A DNA stretch of 64,000 nt from Stutzerimonas kunmingensis (GCF_002929225.1 NZ_PISM01000014.1:124001-188000), one strand, 5' to 3'; shown: positions 46,256 through 56,854, numbered from the stretch's first letter. Notes: generated from the sequence alone by a model not told the origin. Program-made: numbers and translations.

Positions 46256-49200
46256 TCACTTTTCGGCCGAAAGCATGCCGCTGGTCAGCGCCGGCAGGTT
46301 TTCCGGTCGGCACAGCGTGTTCTGGCCTTGCAGGTAGGGTTGCAGGAGGGGCGCCATGCCCTTGAGTGTCTGCACGGGCAGCGCCGAGGTAAAACGGAAG
46401 CTGTCGGCGGCGCGCCCAGGCACATAGGCTGTCAGCGTGCCGAAGTGGTTGGGCCCGAGATAGAAGACGAAGGTGGCTGTGCGGTTCAGCGCCAGCGAGC
46501 TGATCAGCCGGCCGCCAGCGCCGACGCTCTGGATGCGGTTGTCACCGGTGCCGGTCTTGCCGCCCATTCGCAAAGCGCTGCCGTCCTGCTGCACGAAACT
46601 GCCTTGCAAACGCCGCGCAGTACCGCCTTCGACCACATTGGCTAGCGCATCCTGCAGCGCCCTGGAGACCTCGACCGGCATCACCCGCTTGCCGGTCCCG
46701 GCGACCAGGTCCATGCGGGTTTCATAGGGCGTGCCCTGGGCGAAGTGCAGGTTGTCGATGCGCACGCTGGGCAGGCGGACACCATCGTTGAGGATGATGC
46801 CCATCAGATCGGCCAGCGCAGCCGGCCGATCACCCGAGCTGCCCAGCGCGGTCGCCAGTGACGGCACAAGGTTGTCGAACGGATAGCCCAGCCGCTGCCA
46901 GCGGCGATGAATGTCGGTGAAGGCTTCGACCTCCAGCATGATGCGAATCCGGCTGTCGCGCGCGCTCTTGTGCCGGCTGCGGAACAGCCAGCCGTAGACT
47001 TCCTGGCGCTGCGCGCGGCTGTCGGCGACCACTTCGGAGAGCGTCGCCTGCGGGTGGGCGATCAGGTAGCCCAGCAGCCAGAGGTCCAGCGGGTGCGTGC
47101 GGGCGATGTAGGCCTGATCGGGCAGGCTATAGGCGCCCGGGCCATAGCGGGTGTAGAGCGCATCCAGCTTCTTGTCGTTGAGATCGGAGTCCGGCAGATG
47201 CTGCTTGAGAAAACTGTCGAAGACCGGCCGCTCGGCATCCGGCATCAGGTAGCGATGCACGGCCGCCAGGCGCACGGGTGTCGGCCGCATGCCCTGCAGG
47301 AAGGTCTCGATGCGCTGCTCGGCGCTCTTGTTACGGTACTTCTTCCAGAAACGTTGCAGGAACACCGAGCCCTCGCGATCGGCGAAGCGGGTCAGGTATT
47401 CCTGGCGGCGCGGGTCCTTGTCGTCCCCCAGCAGTTCGGCACTGTTGATGGTTTCGTAGGTGCTGTAGCTCACCAGATCACGCATCAGCCGTACGAAGGG
47501 CAGATTGATCGATTCGCGCAGCGACTCGCGTACGGTGGGGATGCGCCCGTCGTCTTCACGGCGGAAGTTGCCGAAGCGGTGCATGCCGGCGCCGGTGAAG
47601 AAGCGTTCGGCGGGGCTGGCCGAGTAGCGCCGATCCAGCGCGGCGTCGAGCATGCGCGCCAGGCTGCGGTCGCTGTGCGTGGCCAGGTAATCGATGGCCC
47701 AGCGGCTTAGATTGGCCTTGGTGTCGATCTTGCGTAGCTCGCTTGGGGTGAGATCCGAGTAGCGCTGGTGCAGCTCGGCGATAACCTCAAGATAGGTGGT
47801 CAGCATGCGCAGCTTGGCGGTTGAACCCAGCTCCAGCTTGCTGCCCTCATTGATGTCGAACGGCTGGTTGGTGTTGTCGGTTTGCACCCGCACCTGGAAG
47901 CCTTCCTCGCCGCGCTCGAACAGCGTGAAGCTGTAACGCACGGCGGCGGTTTTCTCCGGGGACAGCATGCGATCGCCGAACAGCCCGACCGATTCGGCGA
48001 AAGCGGGATCGGCCAGGCGCACCAGGTACTCGCTGATCTGTGCCTGCAGATCACCCTGCAGCGGCGTGCTGGCGGTGAGGTCCAGGCGATCCAGGTCGTA
48101 CAGCGGCAAGCCGAGCAGCCCGGCCAGACGCATGCGCGCGACGGTGATGCCCTTGGTGGCTTCCACCTGACGGATCGCCGAGTCGCGACTCGGGCTTTGT
48201 CCGAGGATGCGCTGGCCCAGCGCTGCGTCGCGCAGGCCGGCATCGATGATGCCGCCGTTGGCCAGCAGGCGGATGTGACTGTCGGTCAGCGTTGCCATTT
48301 CCTCGCGACCGGCACCCAGGTAGTACGACGGACGCCGCTGTGCGATCAGCAGCGACAGCACCTGACGCAGCGCCAGACCGCGCGCCTGCGCATCGACTTC
48401 GTCGGCGCTGCGTGGGTCGAGCAGGCGATTGACTTCACGGAAGTCGGCGCCGAACCACAGTCGCAAGCCATCGGCGATGCCATGCACTTCACCGTGTCCG
48501 GGCGCCGCCGAGAGCGGCACGCTGTTGAGGTAGTCGCGCACGATGCGCTGGCGGGTGGCCAGGGTTTGCGGGCCCTCGCGATAGGTACGCACGCTGGCGG
48601 AGATCATCTGCCGGATCTTTTCCTGCGGATCGCCGGTGCGGCCTTCGGGCGAATGCCGATACTTCTCGACCTGGGTGGCCAGGGTGCTGCCGCCGGCGGC
48701 CTGGCCGCTGAGGCCAAGGCGCTTCTCCAGCTGGCTGATCGCCGCCTTGGTGAAGCGCGGCCAGTCCACCGCCGGGTTGGCGTGGGGGCGGCTGGCGTCC
48801 AGCAGGCCACGGTCCTCGATGAACAACAGGCTCATCACCACCAGCGGTGGGATATCCTCGAAGCGCTCGTAATACTGACGTGGATAGCTGTTGGTGTAGA
48901 TCGGCACGCCGCGGCAGTCGTTGATGGTCAACCCGGCCTGGGAATCCTCGGGGTAGGGCGGAAAGAATCCGCGGTGGGTGTAATCCAGCAGTGCCCGCGA
49001 GAAGCGTGCCTGCTCCTCGATTCTGAAGTTGCGCTGTGACAGCTGTTGAATGAAGCGCGGCAGATCGACGTAGCCCAGGCGGCGGTCGAACGGACCGTCC
49101 TCGGGGAACTGAATGCGTGGGCTCGGCCCGGGTTTGACCGCGTAATCCAGATCGGCCGCATAGCGGCTTAACCAGTGCGATTGCCACCGGGCGCTGTCCA

Positions 49201-49375
49201 GCTCCTGCCAACCGAGATAGCCACCGCCTGCCAGCAGCGAAATGCCGACGAGCAGCGCCAATCGGCGTGCTGTCTTGCGACGGCCTTTAGCTAATGTGCG
49301 GGATGATTTGGGGGAAGGGGCGCGCTTGTTACGCCCATCCTGGGATGTATTGTCGGACCGCCATACTGCGCCCAT
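46256..49375 (-). CDS. Large class A penicillin-binding protein-like transglycosylase/transpeptidase
   Basis: 1039 residues. A cytoplasmic basic N-terminus and one membrane helix (about 39-58) precede a GT51 glycosyltransferase domain with variant motifs (LFIEDRGLLD for the catalytic EDR, GGSTLATQVEKY for GGST-TQQ). A penicillin-binding domain follows, with GSTAKL as SxxK, SINLP as SxN and GGKTGTGDN as KTG. Both halves keep their key residues, so it is probably a functional bifunctional peptidoglycan synthase, though clearly divergent from PBP1a/1b and longer. The ATG at 49375 is chosen; the frame is open 17 codons further. Divergent from an AraC gene. Confidence 0.88.
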   Translation of the reverse strand: MGAVWRSDNTSQDGRNKRAPSPKSSRTLAKGRRKTARRLALLVGISLLAGGGYLGWQELDSARWQSHWLSRYAADLDYAVKPGPSPRIQFPEDGPFDRRLGYVDLPRFIQQLSQRNFRIEEQARFSRALLDYTHRGFFPPYPEDSQAGLTINDCRGVPIYTNSYPRQYYERFEDIPPLVVMSLLFIEDRGLLDASRPHANPAVDWPRFTKAAISQLEKRLGLSGQAAGGSTLATQVEKYRHSPEGRTGDPQEKIRQMISASVRTYREGPQTLATRQRIVRDYLNSVPLSAAPGHGEVHGIADGLRLWFGADFREVNRLLDPRSADEVDAQARGLALRQVLSLLIAQRRPSYYLGAGREEMATLTDSHIRLLANGGIIDAGLRDAALGQRILGQSPSRDSAIRQVEATKGITVARMRLAGLLGLPLYDLDRLDLTASTPLQGDLQAQISEYLVRLADPAFAESVGLFGDRMLSPEKTAAVRYSFTLFERGEEGFQVRVQTDNTNQPFDINEGSKLELGSTAKLRMLTTYLEVIAELHQRYSDLTPSELRKIDTKANLSRWAIDYLATHSDRSLARMLDAALDRRYSASPAERFFTGAGMHRFGNFRREDDGRIPTVRESLRESINLPFVRLMRDLVSYSTYETINSAELLGDDKDPRRQEYLTRFADREGSVFLQRFWKKYRNKSAEQRIETFLQGMRPTPVRLAAVHRYLMPDAERPVFDSFLKQHLPDSDLNDKKLDALYTRYGPGAYSLPDQAYIARTHPLDLWLLGYLIAHPQATLSEVVADSRAQRQEVYGWLFRSRHKSARDSRIRIMLEVEAFTDIHRRWQRLGYPFDNLVPSLATALGSSGDRPAALADLMGIILNDGVRLPSVRIDNLHFAQGTPYETRMDLVAGTGKRVMPVEVSRALQDALANVVEGGTARRLQGSFVQQDGSALRMGGKTGTGDNRIQSVGAGGRLISSLALNRTATFVFYLGPNHFGTLTAYVPGRAADSFRFTSALPVQTLKGMAPLLQPYLQGQNTLCRPENLPALTSGMLSAEK

Positions 49376-49568
49376 GTGTGCCTGGCTTCCTAGCAGTGCT
49401 CTACGGCAAGCATAGTTCGCCCGCACGGCTTAAGCGATGGCGGTTTGACGAACGGAGCGGCTCAAGCACGAGCCTTGAAGCGGAGGCGGTGGGGCGCTTG
49501 GTGAGTTGCTCGTCGTAGCTGTGGACCGCTACTGTGAGACGTGCATCGTTCGGGGCTTGGGAGTAGTA

Positions 49569-50372
49569 ATGAAGGGCAATAACGATTGGATACGGCGCCC
49601 TGACGAGCCTGGCCCCCTTGAGCGGCTTGAGGCCTACTTCAGTGGCTACGGTTACGCTCCCCACAGGCATGACACTTATGCGATCGGCTGTACGCTCGCC
49701 GGCGTGCACCGTTTCAACTACCGCAAGAGCGCCCGCTACAGTCTCCCTGGAAATACCTTCGTGGTGTATCCCGACGAGTTGCACGACGGCGAGGCGGGGA
49801 GCGAGGCGGGTTTTCGGTACCGGATAATCTATATCCAGCCTGCGATGCTGCAGGGGCCGCTCGGTGGGCAGCCATTGCCTTTCATCAATGACGGGATATC
49901 CCGTGATCCACGCTTGCGGCGTGTCGTCTGGGCGCTGCTGTCTTGCCTGGACAACCCGATAGAAGAGTTGGAGCAGCAGGATGCGCTGTTTGACCTGGCC
50001 CAGGTCATGTCCGTCGTAGCCGGGAAAAGAGTCAATCGACGACGAGCCGACTTCCGCGCCGCCGAACTGGCTCGGGAGTACATGCACCATCATCTGGATG
50101 GAGCTCTCAGCCTTGACGAACTCGAGCGGGTTTCCGGCCGGGATCGCTGGAACCTGTCGCGCGATTTTCGCGCCCTGTATGGCACCAGCCCATACCGCTA
50201 CCTGACGTTACGTCGCCTAGATCATGTTCGGCGGTTGCTTTCGAACGGGATATCAGTGGCCGACGCGGCACTCGTTTCGGGGTTTAACGACCAGAGCCAC
50301 ATGAGTCGCCACTTCAAACAAGCCTATGGACTTACCCCTGCACACTGGGCACGGCTGATGCGGCTGAGCTGA
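49569..50372 (+). CDS. AraC-family regulator next to azlCD
   Basis: 267 residues. The N-terminal cupin-like sensor (PHRHDTYAIGCTLAGVH, VVYPDELHDGE) is followed by an AraC helix-turn-helix pair ending in VSGFNDQSHMSRHFKQAYGLTP. It lies 94 bases upstream of azlCD in the same direction and probably controls it. An amino acid is the likely inducer by analogy with other azlC regulators. Confidence 0.88.
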   Translation: MKGNNDWIRRPDEPGPLERLEAYFSGYGYAPHRHDTYAIGCTLAGVHRFNYRKSARYSLPGNTFVVYPDELHDGEAGSEAGFRYRIIYIQPAMLQGPLGGQPLPFINDGISRDPRLRRVVWALLSCLDNPIEELEQQDALFDLAQVMSVVAGKRVNRRRADFRAAELAREYMHHHLDGALSLDELERVSGRDRWNLSRDFRALYGTSPYRYLTLRRLDHVRRLLSNGISVADAALVSGFNDQSHMSRHFKQAYGLTPAHWARLMRLS

Positions 50373-50466
50373 AGTCAGCGCGCGGTTGCACGATCGTACA
50401 AGAATCCTTCGGCGGCACTACTCACACTTCGCAGGGCATGTCATCGCGCAGCTCGGAGTGGAGTAA

Positions 50467-51186
50467 TTGTCAGAAATAGTAGAGAACGCGGACCCGGCGG
50501 CGCCGCTCGTAACCGGCAGCGCTTTGAAACAGGCCCTTCCGGCGGCATTGTCGGTCATGCCGGTTGCCATGCTGTTCGGCGTGCTTGCCGCACGGTCCGG
50601 CTGGTCGGTACTGGATGTTTTGCTGCTCGGCTTGCTAGGTTTCACTGGCAGCGGGCAGTTTGCAGCATTGCCGCTGTCCGAAAGTGGCACGGGGTTCTTT
50701 ACGCTGCTGCTTGTAACTGCATCGATCAATTGTCGTTACCTGCCGATGGCGATCTCGACTATAGGACGGATGCCTCGATCTGCATTCGCGCGCGCCTGCA
50801 GTGCGCACATGCTAGGCGACGAAGCCTATGCCTGTGAACGGGACGACGAGCCGATCAACCGGATGCTGCAGATACGCAGCGCGATATTTCTAACCTGGGT
50901 ACTGGCAGGAGCCTTTGGCGCTGTGATCGGTGGGGTTCTGCCTGAAGATTGGCTCAGCAACGATTTCAACCTCGGATTTCCGGCGAGCGCTGTGTTGTTT
51001 TACCTCGCCTTGTCGCAGCTGAAGGCACGGCGAGCGCACATTCGGCGCCATCAGGTCGCCGGGGCAGCTTTGATCTTTCTTTGTGCCGCAGCTTCCCTCG
51101 GACTGATCCTGACGCTTGGTCCTGTGTACTTCTGGATCCCCGGCGTATTACTCGTAGCCTTGCTATTGAACGGAGTCAGAGCATGA
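50467..51186 (+). CDS. azlC: AzlC-family branched-chain amino acid exporter subunit
   Basis: 239 residues with about six membrane helices. The segments MPVAMLFGVLA, GFTGSGQFAALPL and SINCRYLPMA are hallmark AzlC motifs. The large subunit of the two-component AzlCD exporter. Starts at TTG 50467 with GGAGTGGAG just upstream. Overlaps azlD by 4 bases. Confidence 0.9.
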   Translation: MSEIVENADPAAPLVTGSALKQALPAALSVMPVAMLFGVLAARSGWSVLDVLLLGLLGFTGSGQFAALPLSESGTGFFTLLLVTASINCRYLPMAISTIGRMPRSAFARACSAHMLGDEAYACERDDEPINRMLQIRSAIFLTWVLAGAFGAVIGGVLPEDWLSNDFNLGFPASAVLFYLALSQLKARRAHIRRHQVAGAALIFLCAAASLGLILTLGPVYFWIPGVLLVALLLNGVRA

Positions 51187-51494
51187 ACGGGGCGGTCCTG
51201 ATTGCCACCGCCGCGCTGCTGATCACCAGCTTGTTGGTCAGAGTCGTGCCAGTATTCGTCAGCATGCCGCTCGGCGCGGGCGGTCTACGCATCGTCGGGC
51301 AGATCCTGCCGACCGCGGTGTTCATCAATCTCGCAGTCTACGTCGCATACAGCGAAATCAGCGCTGCACCGGCTGCTGCTGCGACGTCACTATTGGGTGT
51401 CGCTCTGCTCGCCATCAGCGGCCGAGTCGGTCTGGTTGGCAGCATGCTGGTCGGTGCAGCGCTCTACTACACAGCGGGAGCCCTCATCGGCTGA
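51183..51494 (+). CDS. azlD: AzlD-family small exporter subunit
   Basis: 103 residues, three to four membrane helices, with RVVPVFV near the start as in AzlD proteins. Small partner of AzlC. The ATG overlaps the azlC stop (ATGA). Converges with the SH3 protein gene, only 5 bases apart. Confidence 0.87.
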   Translation: MNGAVLIATAALLITSLLVRVVPVFVSMPLGAGGLRIVGQILPTAVFINLAVYVAYSEISAAPAAAATSLLGVALLAISGRVGLVGSMLVGAALYYTAGALIG

Positions 51495-51499
51495 TCGAG

Positions 51500-52174
51500 T
51501 CAGAACCAACGATCGTTACGCTTACGGCCGCGGGTGAGCATTGGCAGGATCAGGCCCACCAGCAGCCCAGCACCGGCGATGCTGCCGCCATAGACCATGT
51601 ACTGCATGAGCACCTGCTTGTTTTCGTCGCCGAGCCGCGCCTGGGTCGTACGCAGTTCGGACTGTGCTTCGGTCAGCTCCGCCTCGAGGGCGATGCGGCG
51701 GGCGTCGAGTTCGTCGATCAGGGCTTTGCGCGAGTCCAGGGTTTCCTGCATGCCTTGCACACGCACCTGCCAGCTTTCGTCGATGGTCTTGAGTTCCTCG
51801 CTCAGTTCTGCGACTTGCTGTTCGAGCTGCGGCAGGCGCTCGGCCTGGCCGGGAACGTCCTGCAGTTCCTTGCTGGGAATCCAGACGTTGCTGCCGGACT
51901 CCGAGCGTACCTGGCTGTAATCGCCCTGGGTGCTGATCAGCTCGACCTTCTGCCCTGAGGTCAGCGTGCCGACGATGCGATAGCCGTCGGTGGGGCCGCT
52001 GCGCACGTAGGTGTTCAGGCTGTCGCTGACCCAGCGCGCGTTATCGGACGATTCCTGGGCATCCACAGGCCCTGCAATGAGCAGGGCGCCGAACAGACTG
52101 GCGCCGATGACTTGGCGCGGCTGGGAAAAGCTGAACCGGGAGAGCAAGGCAAAAAGATGAAGAGATATGGACAT
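51500..52174 (-). CDS. TIGR04211-type SH3-domain membrane protein (YgiM-like)
   Basis: 224 residues. A signal peptide with a long n-region ends near residue 39 (VDA-Q). A bacterial SH3 domain follows (about 45-105: YVRSGPTDGYRIVGTLTSGQKVELI), then a coiled coil (about 110-185) and a C-terminal membrane helix (about 192-212). Typical of YgiM-like envelope proteins of unknown function. No clear ribosome binding site precedes the ATG, so the exact start is uncertain. Confidence 0.85.
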   Translation of the reverse strand: MSISLHLFALLSRFSFSQPRQVIGASLFGALLIAGPVDAQESSDNARWVSDSLNTYVRSGPTDGYRIVGTLTSGQKVELISTQGDYSQVRSESGSNVWIPSKELQDVPGQAERLPQLEQQVAELSEELKTIDESWQVRVQGMQETLDSRKALIDELDARRIALEAELTEAQSELRTTQARLGDENKQVLMQYMVYGGSIAGAGLLVGLILPMLTRGRKRNDRWF

Positions 52175-52592
52175 GAAAAATTCGCGTTATTGGAAGAATA
52201 GGACCCAAGCGTGAGGGTAGTGAGGTCGGCTTGTCTGGCGCGCGAGACGCAGGCTCGGAGGCAGCGAGAAGCACGCTGAACGTGGCCGGAGTCGGTGGCA
52301 GCCACGGGCCGGAGGCCGACGTGCAAACGGCACGAAAACGCAGGCGCTCCGTAGGGTGCATCAGCTGACTGACAGTCCCTCCTGGCAAAAGTTCAGGCAC
52401 TTTTTGTCGGATTGATGACTGCGTGATGAAGGGCGGCATACTCTGTGACCGTAGTCGTTGCATGCCGCAGGTGGTTCGAAACAGAGAGTGTGATACCGGG
52501 CCGGTCTCTATGCCGGCATGGCTATGAGAGCTTCGGCGCGGCGGGCCTGCTCCAGCGTGACTCCTGTTCGCTGATGCAGGCCCACCGTCAGT
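52175..52592. other. 418-base intergenic region between the SH3 and TerC genes
   Basis: No credible gene, terminator or promoter is recognised. A TTCGA-containing stretch near 52475 looks like a tRNA T-loop in isolation, but no cloverleaf can be drawn around it. Confidence 0.4.
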
Positions 52593-53366
52593 TTATTTCG
52601 ATTGCTGTTGAGCGAGACCGAGCTGCTTCTGCCGTGCGCGCCGGGCCATCATGTTCAGCATCTCGACTCCGGCGGAGAACGCCATGGCGGCATACACGTA
52701 GCCCTTTGGTACGTGGGCACCGAAGCCCTCGGCGATGAGGGTCATGCCGATCATCAGCAGGAAGCCGAGCGCGAGCATCACGACGGTCGGGTTCTCGTTG
52801 ATGAATTTGGCCAGGGGGTTCGCCGCCAGGAGCATCACGGTTACCGCGACGACCACGGCAATGACCATGATCGCGACATGATCGGTCATACCCACCGCAG
52901 TGATGATGCTGTCCACCGAGAACACCAGGTCGAGCAGCAATATCTGCGCAATCGCGGCGCTGAAGCCCATCGTGACGGCATTGTCGAGCTGCTTGCCTTC
53001 GAACATGTCGCCGCCGGGTGTCGGGTCGACACTGTGGTGAATCTCCTTGGTGGCCTTCCAGAGCAGGAACAGGCCGCCGGCGATCAGAATCATGTCCTTC
53101 CAGGAAAACGCATTGCCGAACAGTTCGATGACCGGCTCGGTGAGCTGAACGATCCAGGCCACCGTGCCGAGCAGGCCTAGTCTCAGGACCAGCGCCAGGC
53201 TGATGCCGATGCGCCTCGCGCGCTCACGCTGATGTTCCGGAAGCTTGTTCGTCAGAATCGAAATGAAGATCAGGTTGTCGATGCCGAGAACCACCTCCAT
53301 GGCGATCAAGGTTGCCAGGGCAACCCAGGTGGTGGGTTCGGAGAAGAGCTGGATAAGCGATTCCAT
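52593..53366 (-). CDS. TerC-family integral membrane protein
   Basis: 257 residues, about seven membrane helices. The metal-binding acidic motifs typical of TerC are present: [11 protein letters not shown] in the second helix and [12 protein letters not shown] in the middle. TerC proteins are implicated in manganese or other metal export or co-translocational metalation; the name derives from tellurite resistance loci, but no other ter gene is present. The ATG at 53366 starts at the first helix; an in-frame ATG at 53420 is unlikely. Confidence 0.9.
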   Translation of the reverse strand: MESLIQLFSEPTTWVALATLIAMEVVLGIDNLIFISILTNKLPEHQRERARRIGISLALVLRLGLLGTVAWIVQLTEPVIELFGNAFSWKDMILIAGGLFLLWKATKEIHHSVDPTPGGDMFEGKQLDNAVTMGFSAAIAQILLLDLVFSVDSIITAVGMTDHVAIMVIAVVVAVTVMLLAANPLAKFINENPTVVMLALGFLLMIGMTLIAEGFGAHVPKGYVYAAMAFSAGVEMLNMMARRARQKQLGLAQQQSK

Positions 53367-53696
53367 ATGGATCTCTAGCGTGAGTGACGACGATCCCGCG
53401 TCTGGCGGGTGCGCGAGCATAGCTGCAAGGCAATCCGTAATAGAGCCCGCATTTTGGACCGCTTTGTATCAAATCGATTCAGTGCTCGACGGCGACCGCC
53501 GCGCGTGCGGTGCCCATCTGGGCAGAGCAGGGTCCTGGCGGAAATGATGCACCTGGGGCGCCACAGTTCGGCGAGCCAGGCCGCTTGATTTCGTGCAACC
53601 GCCTGGGCAGCTGCAAGTGCAAAGCCTGGCGGTTTCTGCTTTTATGACCTGCAGCACGCTGCGGGATTACCGCCCGCCCATTCATCACGATGCATA
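53367..53696. other. 330-base intergenic region between divergent terC and the hybrid kinase
   Basis: No gene supported. Should hold promoters for both genes; none is clear by eye. Confidence 0.4.
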
Positions 53697-56600
53697 GTGG
53701 AAATAGCTCTGGAAAATCTGACCCGAGAGGAGCTGGTGGCTGAGGTGGCGCGCCTGCGCACGGTTCTGGACCGGGCTGGAATCGATCCGGATCCGGCCCT
53801 ATCTCAAGTTCACCGTGATAGTCAGCCCGCCCGCGAGCAGCATCGTCAGCGCCCGACACCCGCACAGTTGGGTGCCTCCAAACATCTCCCCGAAACGCTG
53901 CATGCCGGCCTTCTGGCACTGGCTGGCAGCGAGGCACGACAGCGCGCGATATTCGAGAGCGCGATCGACTTCGCCATCATCCTGACCGACACCGCTGGCA
54001 TCATCACCGACTGGAACGCCGGCGCCGAGCAGGTAATGGGCTGGACCGCAGAGGAGATGCGCGGGAAAAGCGCCGAGCGGTTCTTCACGCCAGCCGATCG
54101 GGCCTGCGACTGGCTCGGCGAAGAGATGCAGAGCGCGCTACGCGAGGGCCGCGCTCTGGACGAGCGCTGGCACCTGCGCAAGGACGGTCAGCAGTTCTGG
54201 GCTGCGGGCGAACTCTCGCCGATCCATGACGAAAACGGTGCACACCTCGGCTTCATGAAAATCCTGCGTGACCGCACCAGCGAGCATCTTGCGGGCCTCG
54301 CCATGGAAGATACCCAGGTGCGCTATCGGCTGGCCGCGAAGGCGACCAACGATGCGGTCTGGGATTGGGATCTGCTCAACAATCACGTGTTGTGGAATGA
54401 CGCGCTGGAGCAGGCGTACGGCCATCCGCTGGCAAACGTCGACAGCTCCGGTGATTGGTGGCTGGCGCATATCCATCCGGATGACCGTGCACGTATTCAT
54501 CGGTCTATTCATGCGGTCATCGATGGCAGCGAGGTGACCTGGACCGACGAGTACCGCTTTCGCCGTCTGGATGGCTCCTACGCGGATATCCTAGACCGCG
54601 GTCATGTGATTCGTGACGTTCACGGCCAGGCCGTGCGGATGATTGGCGCGATGCTCGACCTGACGCGCATGCGCGCTGCCGAGGCGGCCTTGCGCCAGAG
54701 TGAGGAACGCTTCAGCACCATTCTGGAGACCATCGAGGCGGCATTCGCCATCGTTCAGGTCAAGTTCGACGCCGACGACAATCCCGTGGATTACTGCTTC
54801 CTCGAGGCCAATCCTGCGTTCGAGCGCCAGGCCGGCGTAGACCTGCGCGGCAAATGGGTCACCGAGTTCGCGCCGGATCTCGAGCAATTCTGGTTCGAAA
54901 TTTACGGCCACGTCGCCAAGACCGGTGAGCCTACCAACTTCGAGAATTATGCCGAGGCGTTCGAACGCTGGTTCGACGTTCGCGCCGTCCGCGTCGGCGA
55001 TCCCGCCGAGCGGCGAATCGCCATCCTCTTCAACGACGTAACCGAACGAAGAAACGCCGAAGAACGCCTGCGCATCAGCGAAGCTCTTGCGCGGGAGAAT
55101 GTTCAGCGCGTCCAGCTGGCGCTCGAGGCGGGCGCGATCATCGGTACCTGGAACTGGCATCTGCCAACCGACCGCTTTACCGTGGATGAGGGGTTTGCGA
55201 GCGCCTTCGGCCTCGATCCCACCCTTGCTCGTGACGGGCTTAGCCTCGAGCAGATCATCGCAACGGTGCACCCTGAGGACCGGGACGGACTGATTGCAGC
55301 GATCGAAGAAGTCATCGCCCGCGGTGGTGCCTATGCGCACCAGTACCGTGTGCGCCGCGCTGATGGAAGGTTCTACTGGCTTGAGGCCAACGGGCGCGTC
55401 GATCATGCCGAGGACGGAACGCCGTTGAGCTTTCCCGGCGTCTTGATCGACGTCGAGGACCGGCGCTCCATGGAGGCGGAGCGGGATCGCGCCACCGCTG
55501 CGCTGCGCGCACTCAACGACACGCTGGAGCAGCGCGTGGCCGAGCGGACGGCAGAGCTGATCCAGGCCGAGGAGAAGCTGCGTCAGTCGCAGAAGATGGA
55601 AGCGGTCGGCCAGCTGACTGGCGGTCTTGCCCATGACTTCAACAACCTGCTGGCCGGTATCAGCGGCGCGCTGGAACTGATGAACGTGCGGATTTCCCAG
55701 GGGCGGCTGGACGACATCGATAAGTACATGTCGGCCGCGCAGGGCGCCGCCAGGCGTGCCGCGGCGCTGACTCATCGGCTGCTCGCCTTCTCCCGCCGTC
55801 AGACCCTCGACCCGCGGCCGGTGGACGTCAACATGCTGATGGACGGCATGATCGAGCTGATCCAGCGCACGGTTGGGCCGAGCATCCTCCTCGAAACCAT
55901 AAGCGCGCCTGACCTCTGGCCGGCGTCGGTCGATGCCAGTCAGCTGGAGAACGCGATCCTCAATCTCTGCATCAACTCGCGCGACGCGATGCCGGATGGC
56001 GGGCGAATCACCATCGAGACCGCCAACCGCGTGCTCGACCCGGAGATGGCGCAGGCCTATGACCTGCCCGCCGGCGACTATCTGTCGCTGTCCGTCACCG
56101 ACACAGGGACCGGCATGACGCCCAGCGTGATTGCAAAAGCGTTCGACCCGTTCTTCACCACCAAACCGATTGGCGAAGGCACCGGGTTGGGGCTTTCGAT
56201 GATCTACGGATTCGCCAAACAGTCCGGCGGGCAGGTGCGTATCGATTCCGATGTCGGTCGCGGAACCTCGATGTGCATCTACCTGCCGCGTTATCACGGC
56301 AATGCCGGGACCGGCACCTTGGCGCAAAGCAACCCCGCGACAGCGCTTGCGGGCGCCTGCGGCACGATTCTGATCGTCGACGACGAGCCGACCGTGCGCC
56401 TGCTGCTGATGGATGTGCTGGGCGATCTCGGCTACACGCTGATCGAAGCATCGGACAGCGTGGCCGGGCTGAAGCTGCTGCAGTCGGATGTGAGCATCGA
56501 CCTGCTGATCACCGATGTCGGCTTGCCCGGTGGGATGAACGGCCGGCAGATGGCCGATGCCGGTCGCCAGGTGCGCCCCGGTCTGAAGATGCTGTTCATC

Positions 56601-56723
56601 ACTGGTTATGCCGAGAGCGCCGCGTTGGGTAACAGCTCACTCGGTGCCGGTATGCAGGTGCTGACCAAGCCATTCTCGATAGATGTGCTCGCTACCCGGG
56701 TGCTCGAGATGATGAAAGACTAG
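53697..56723 (+). CDS. Hybrid sensor histidine kinase with four PAS domains
   Basis: 1008 residues, no membrane helix, so a cytoplasmic sensor. Four PAS domains lie at about 80-195, 205-320, 335-450 and 470-595, followed by a short coiled coil. The HisKA domain has the phosphorylated His in GLAHDFNNLL (about 644), then a HATPase domain (ETANRVLD, TGTGMTP, GTGLGLSM). The C-terminal receiver has its phospho-Asp in LLITDVGLPGG and Lys in LTKPF. The start is GTG 53697, with no strong ribosome binding site. No partner response regulator with a DNA-binding domain is adjacent. The signal is unknown; no heme or flavin motif was recognised. Confidence 0.92.
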   Translation: MEIALENLTREELVAEVARLRTVLDRAGIDPDPALSQVHRDSQPAREQHRQRPTPAQLGASKHLPETLHAGLLALAGSEARQRAIFESAIDFAIILTDTAGIITDWNAGAEQVMGWTAEEMRGKSAERFFTPADRACDWLGEEMQSALREGRALDERWHLRKDGQQFWAAGELSPIHDENGAHLGFMKILRDRTSEHLAGLAMEDTQVRYRLAAKATNDAVWDWDLLNNHVLWNDALEQAYGHPLANVDSSGDWWLAHIHPDDRARIHRSIHAVIDGSEVTWTDEYRFRRLDGSYADILDRGHVIRDVHGQAVRMIGAMLDLTRMRAAEAALRQSEERFSTILETIEAAFAIVQVKFDADDNPVDYCFLEANPAFERQAGVDLRGKWVTEFAPDLEQFWFEIYGHVAKTGEPTNFENYAEAFERWFDVRAVRVGDPAERRIAILFNDVTERRNAEERLRISEALARENVQRVQLALEAGAIIGTWNWHLPTDRFTVDEGFASAFGLDPTLARDGLSLEQIIATVHPEDRDGLIAAIEEVIARGGAYAHQYRVRRADGRFYWLEANGRVDHAEDGTPLSFPGVLIDVEDRRSMEAERDRATAALRALNDTLEQRVAERTAELIQAEEKLRQSQKMEAVGQLTGGLAHDFNNLLAGISGALELMNVRISQGRLDDIDKYMSAAQGAARRAAALTHRLLAFSRRQTLDPRPVDVNMLMDGMIELIQRTVGPSILLETISAPDLWPASVDASQLENAILNLCINSRDAMPDGGRITIETANRVLDPEMAQAYDLPAGDYLSLSVTDTGTGMTPSVIAKAFDPFFTTKPIGEGTGLGLSMIYGFAKQSGGQVRIDSDVGRGTSMCIYLPRYHGNAGTGTLAQSNPATALAGACGTILIVDDEPTVRLLLMDVLGDLGYTLIEASDSVAGLKLLQSDVSIDLLITDVGLPGGMNGRQMADAGRQVRPGLKMLFITGYAESAALGNSSLGAGMQVLTKPFSIDVLATRVLEMMKD

Positions 56724-56854
56724 GCGCTTGAATCGCGTTCTCTTTTTCACCTCGCTAGTTGAAGTATCCGGGCAATGCGCCTAGCCTCTCGCCCTGCTTT
56801 CAGGACCGCCGATTCCGGCGGTTCTCACTCTTCGGATCCGTCAGTGTGGGTCGA

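Noticed and set aside
52465..52500. tRNA-like T-loop (GGTTCGAAAC)
   Set aside because: No matching acceptor, D or anticodon stems can be built around it; probably chance.
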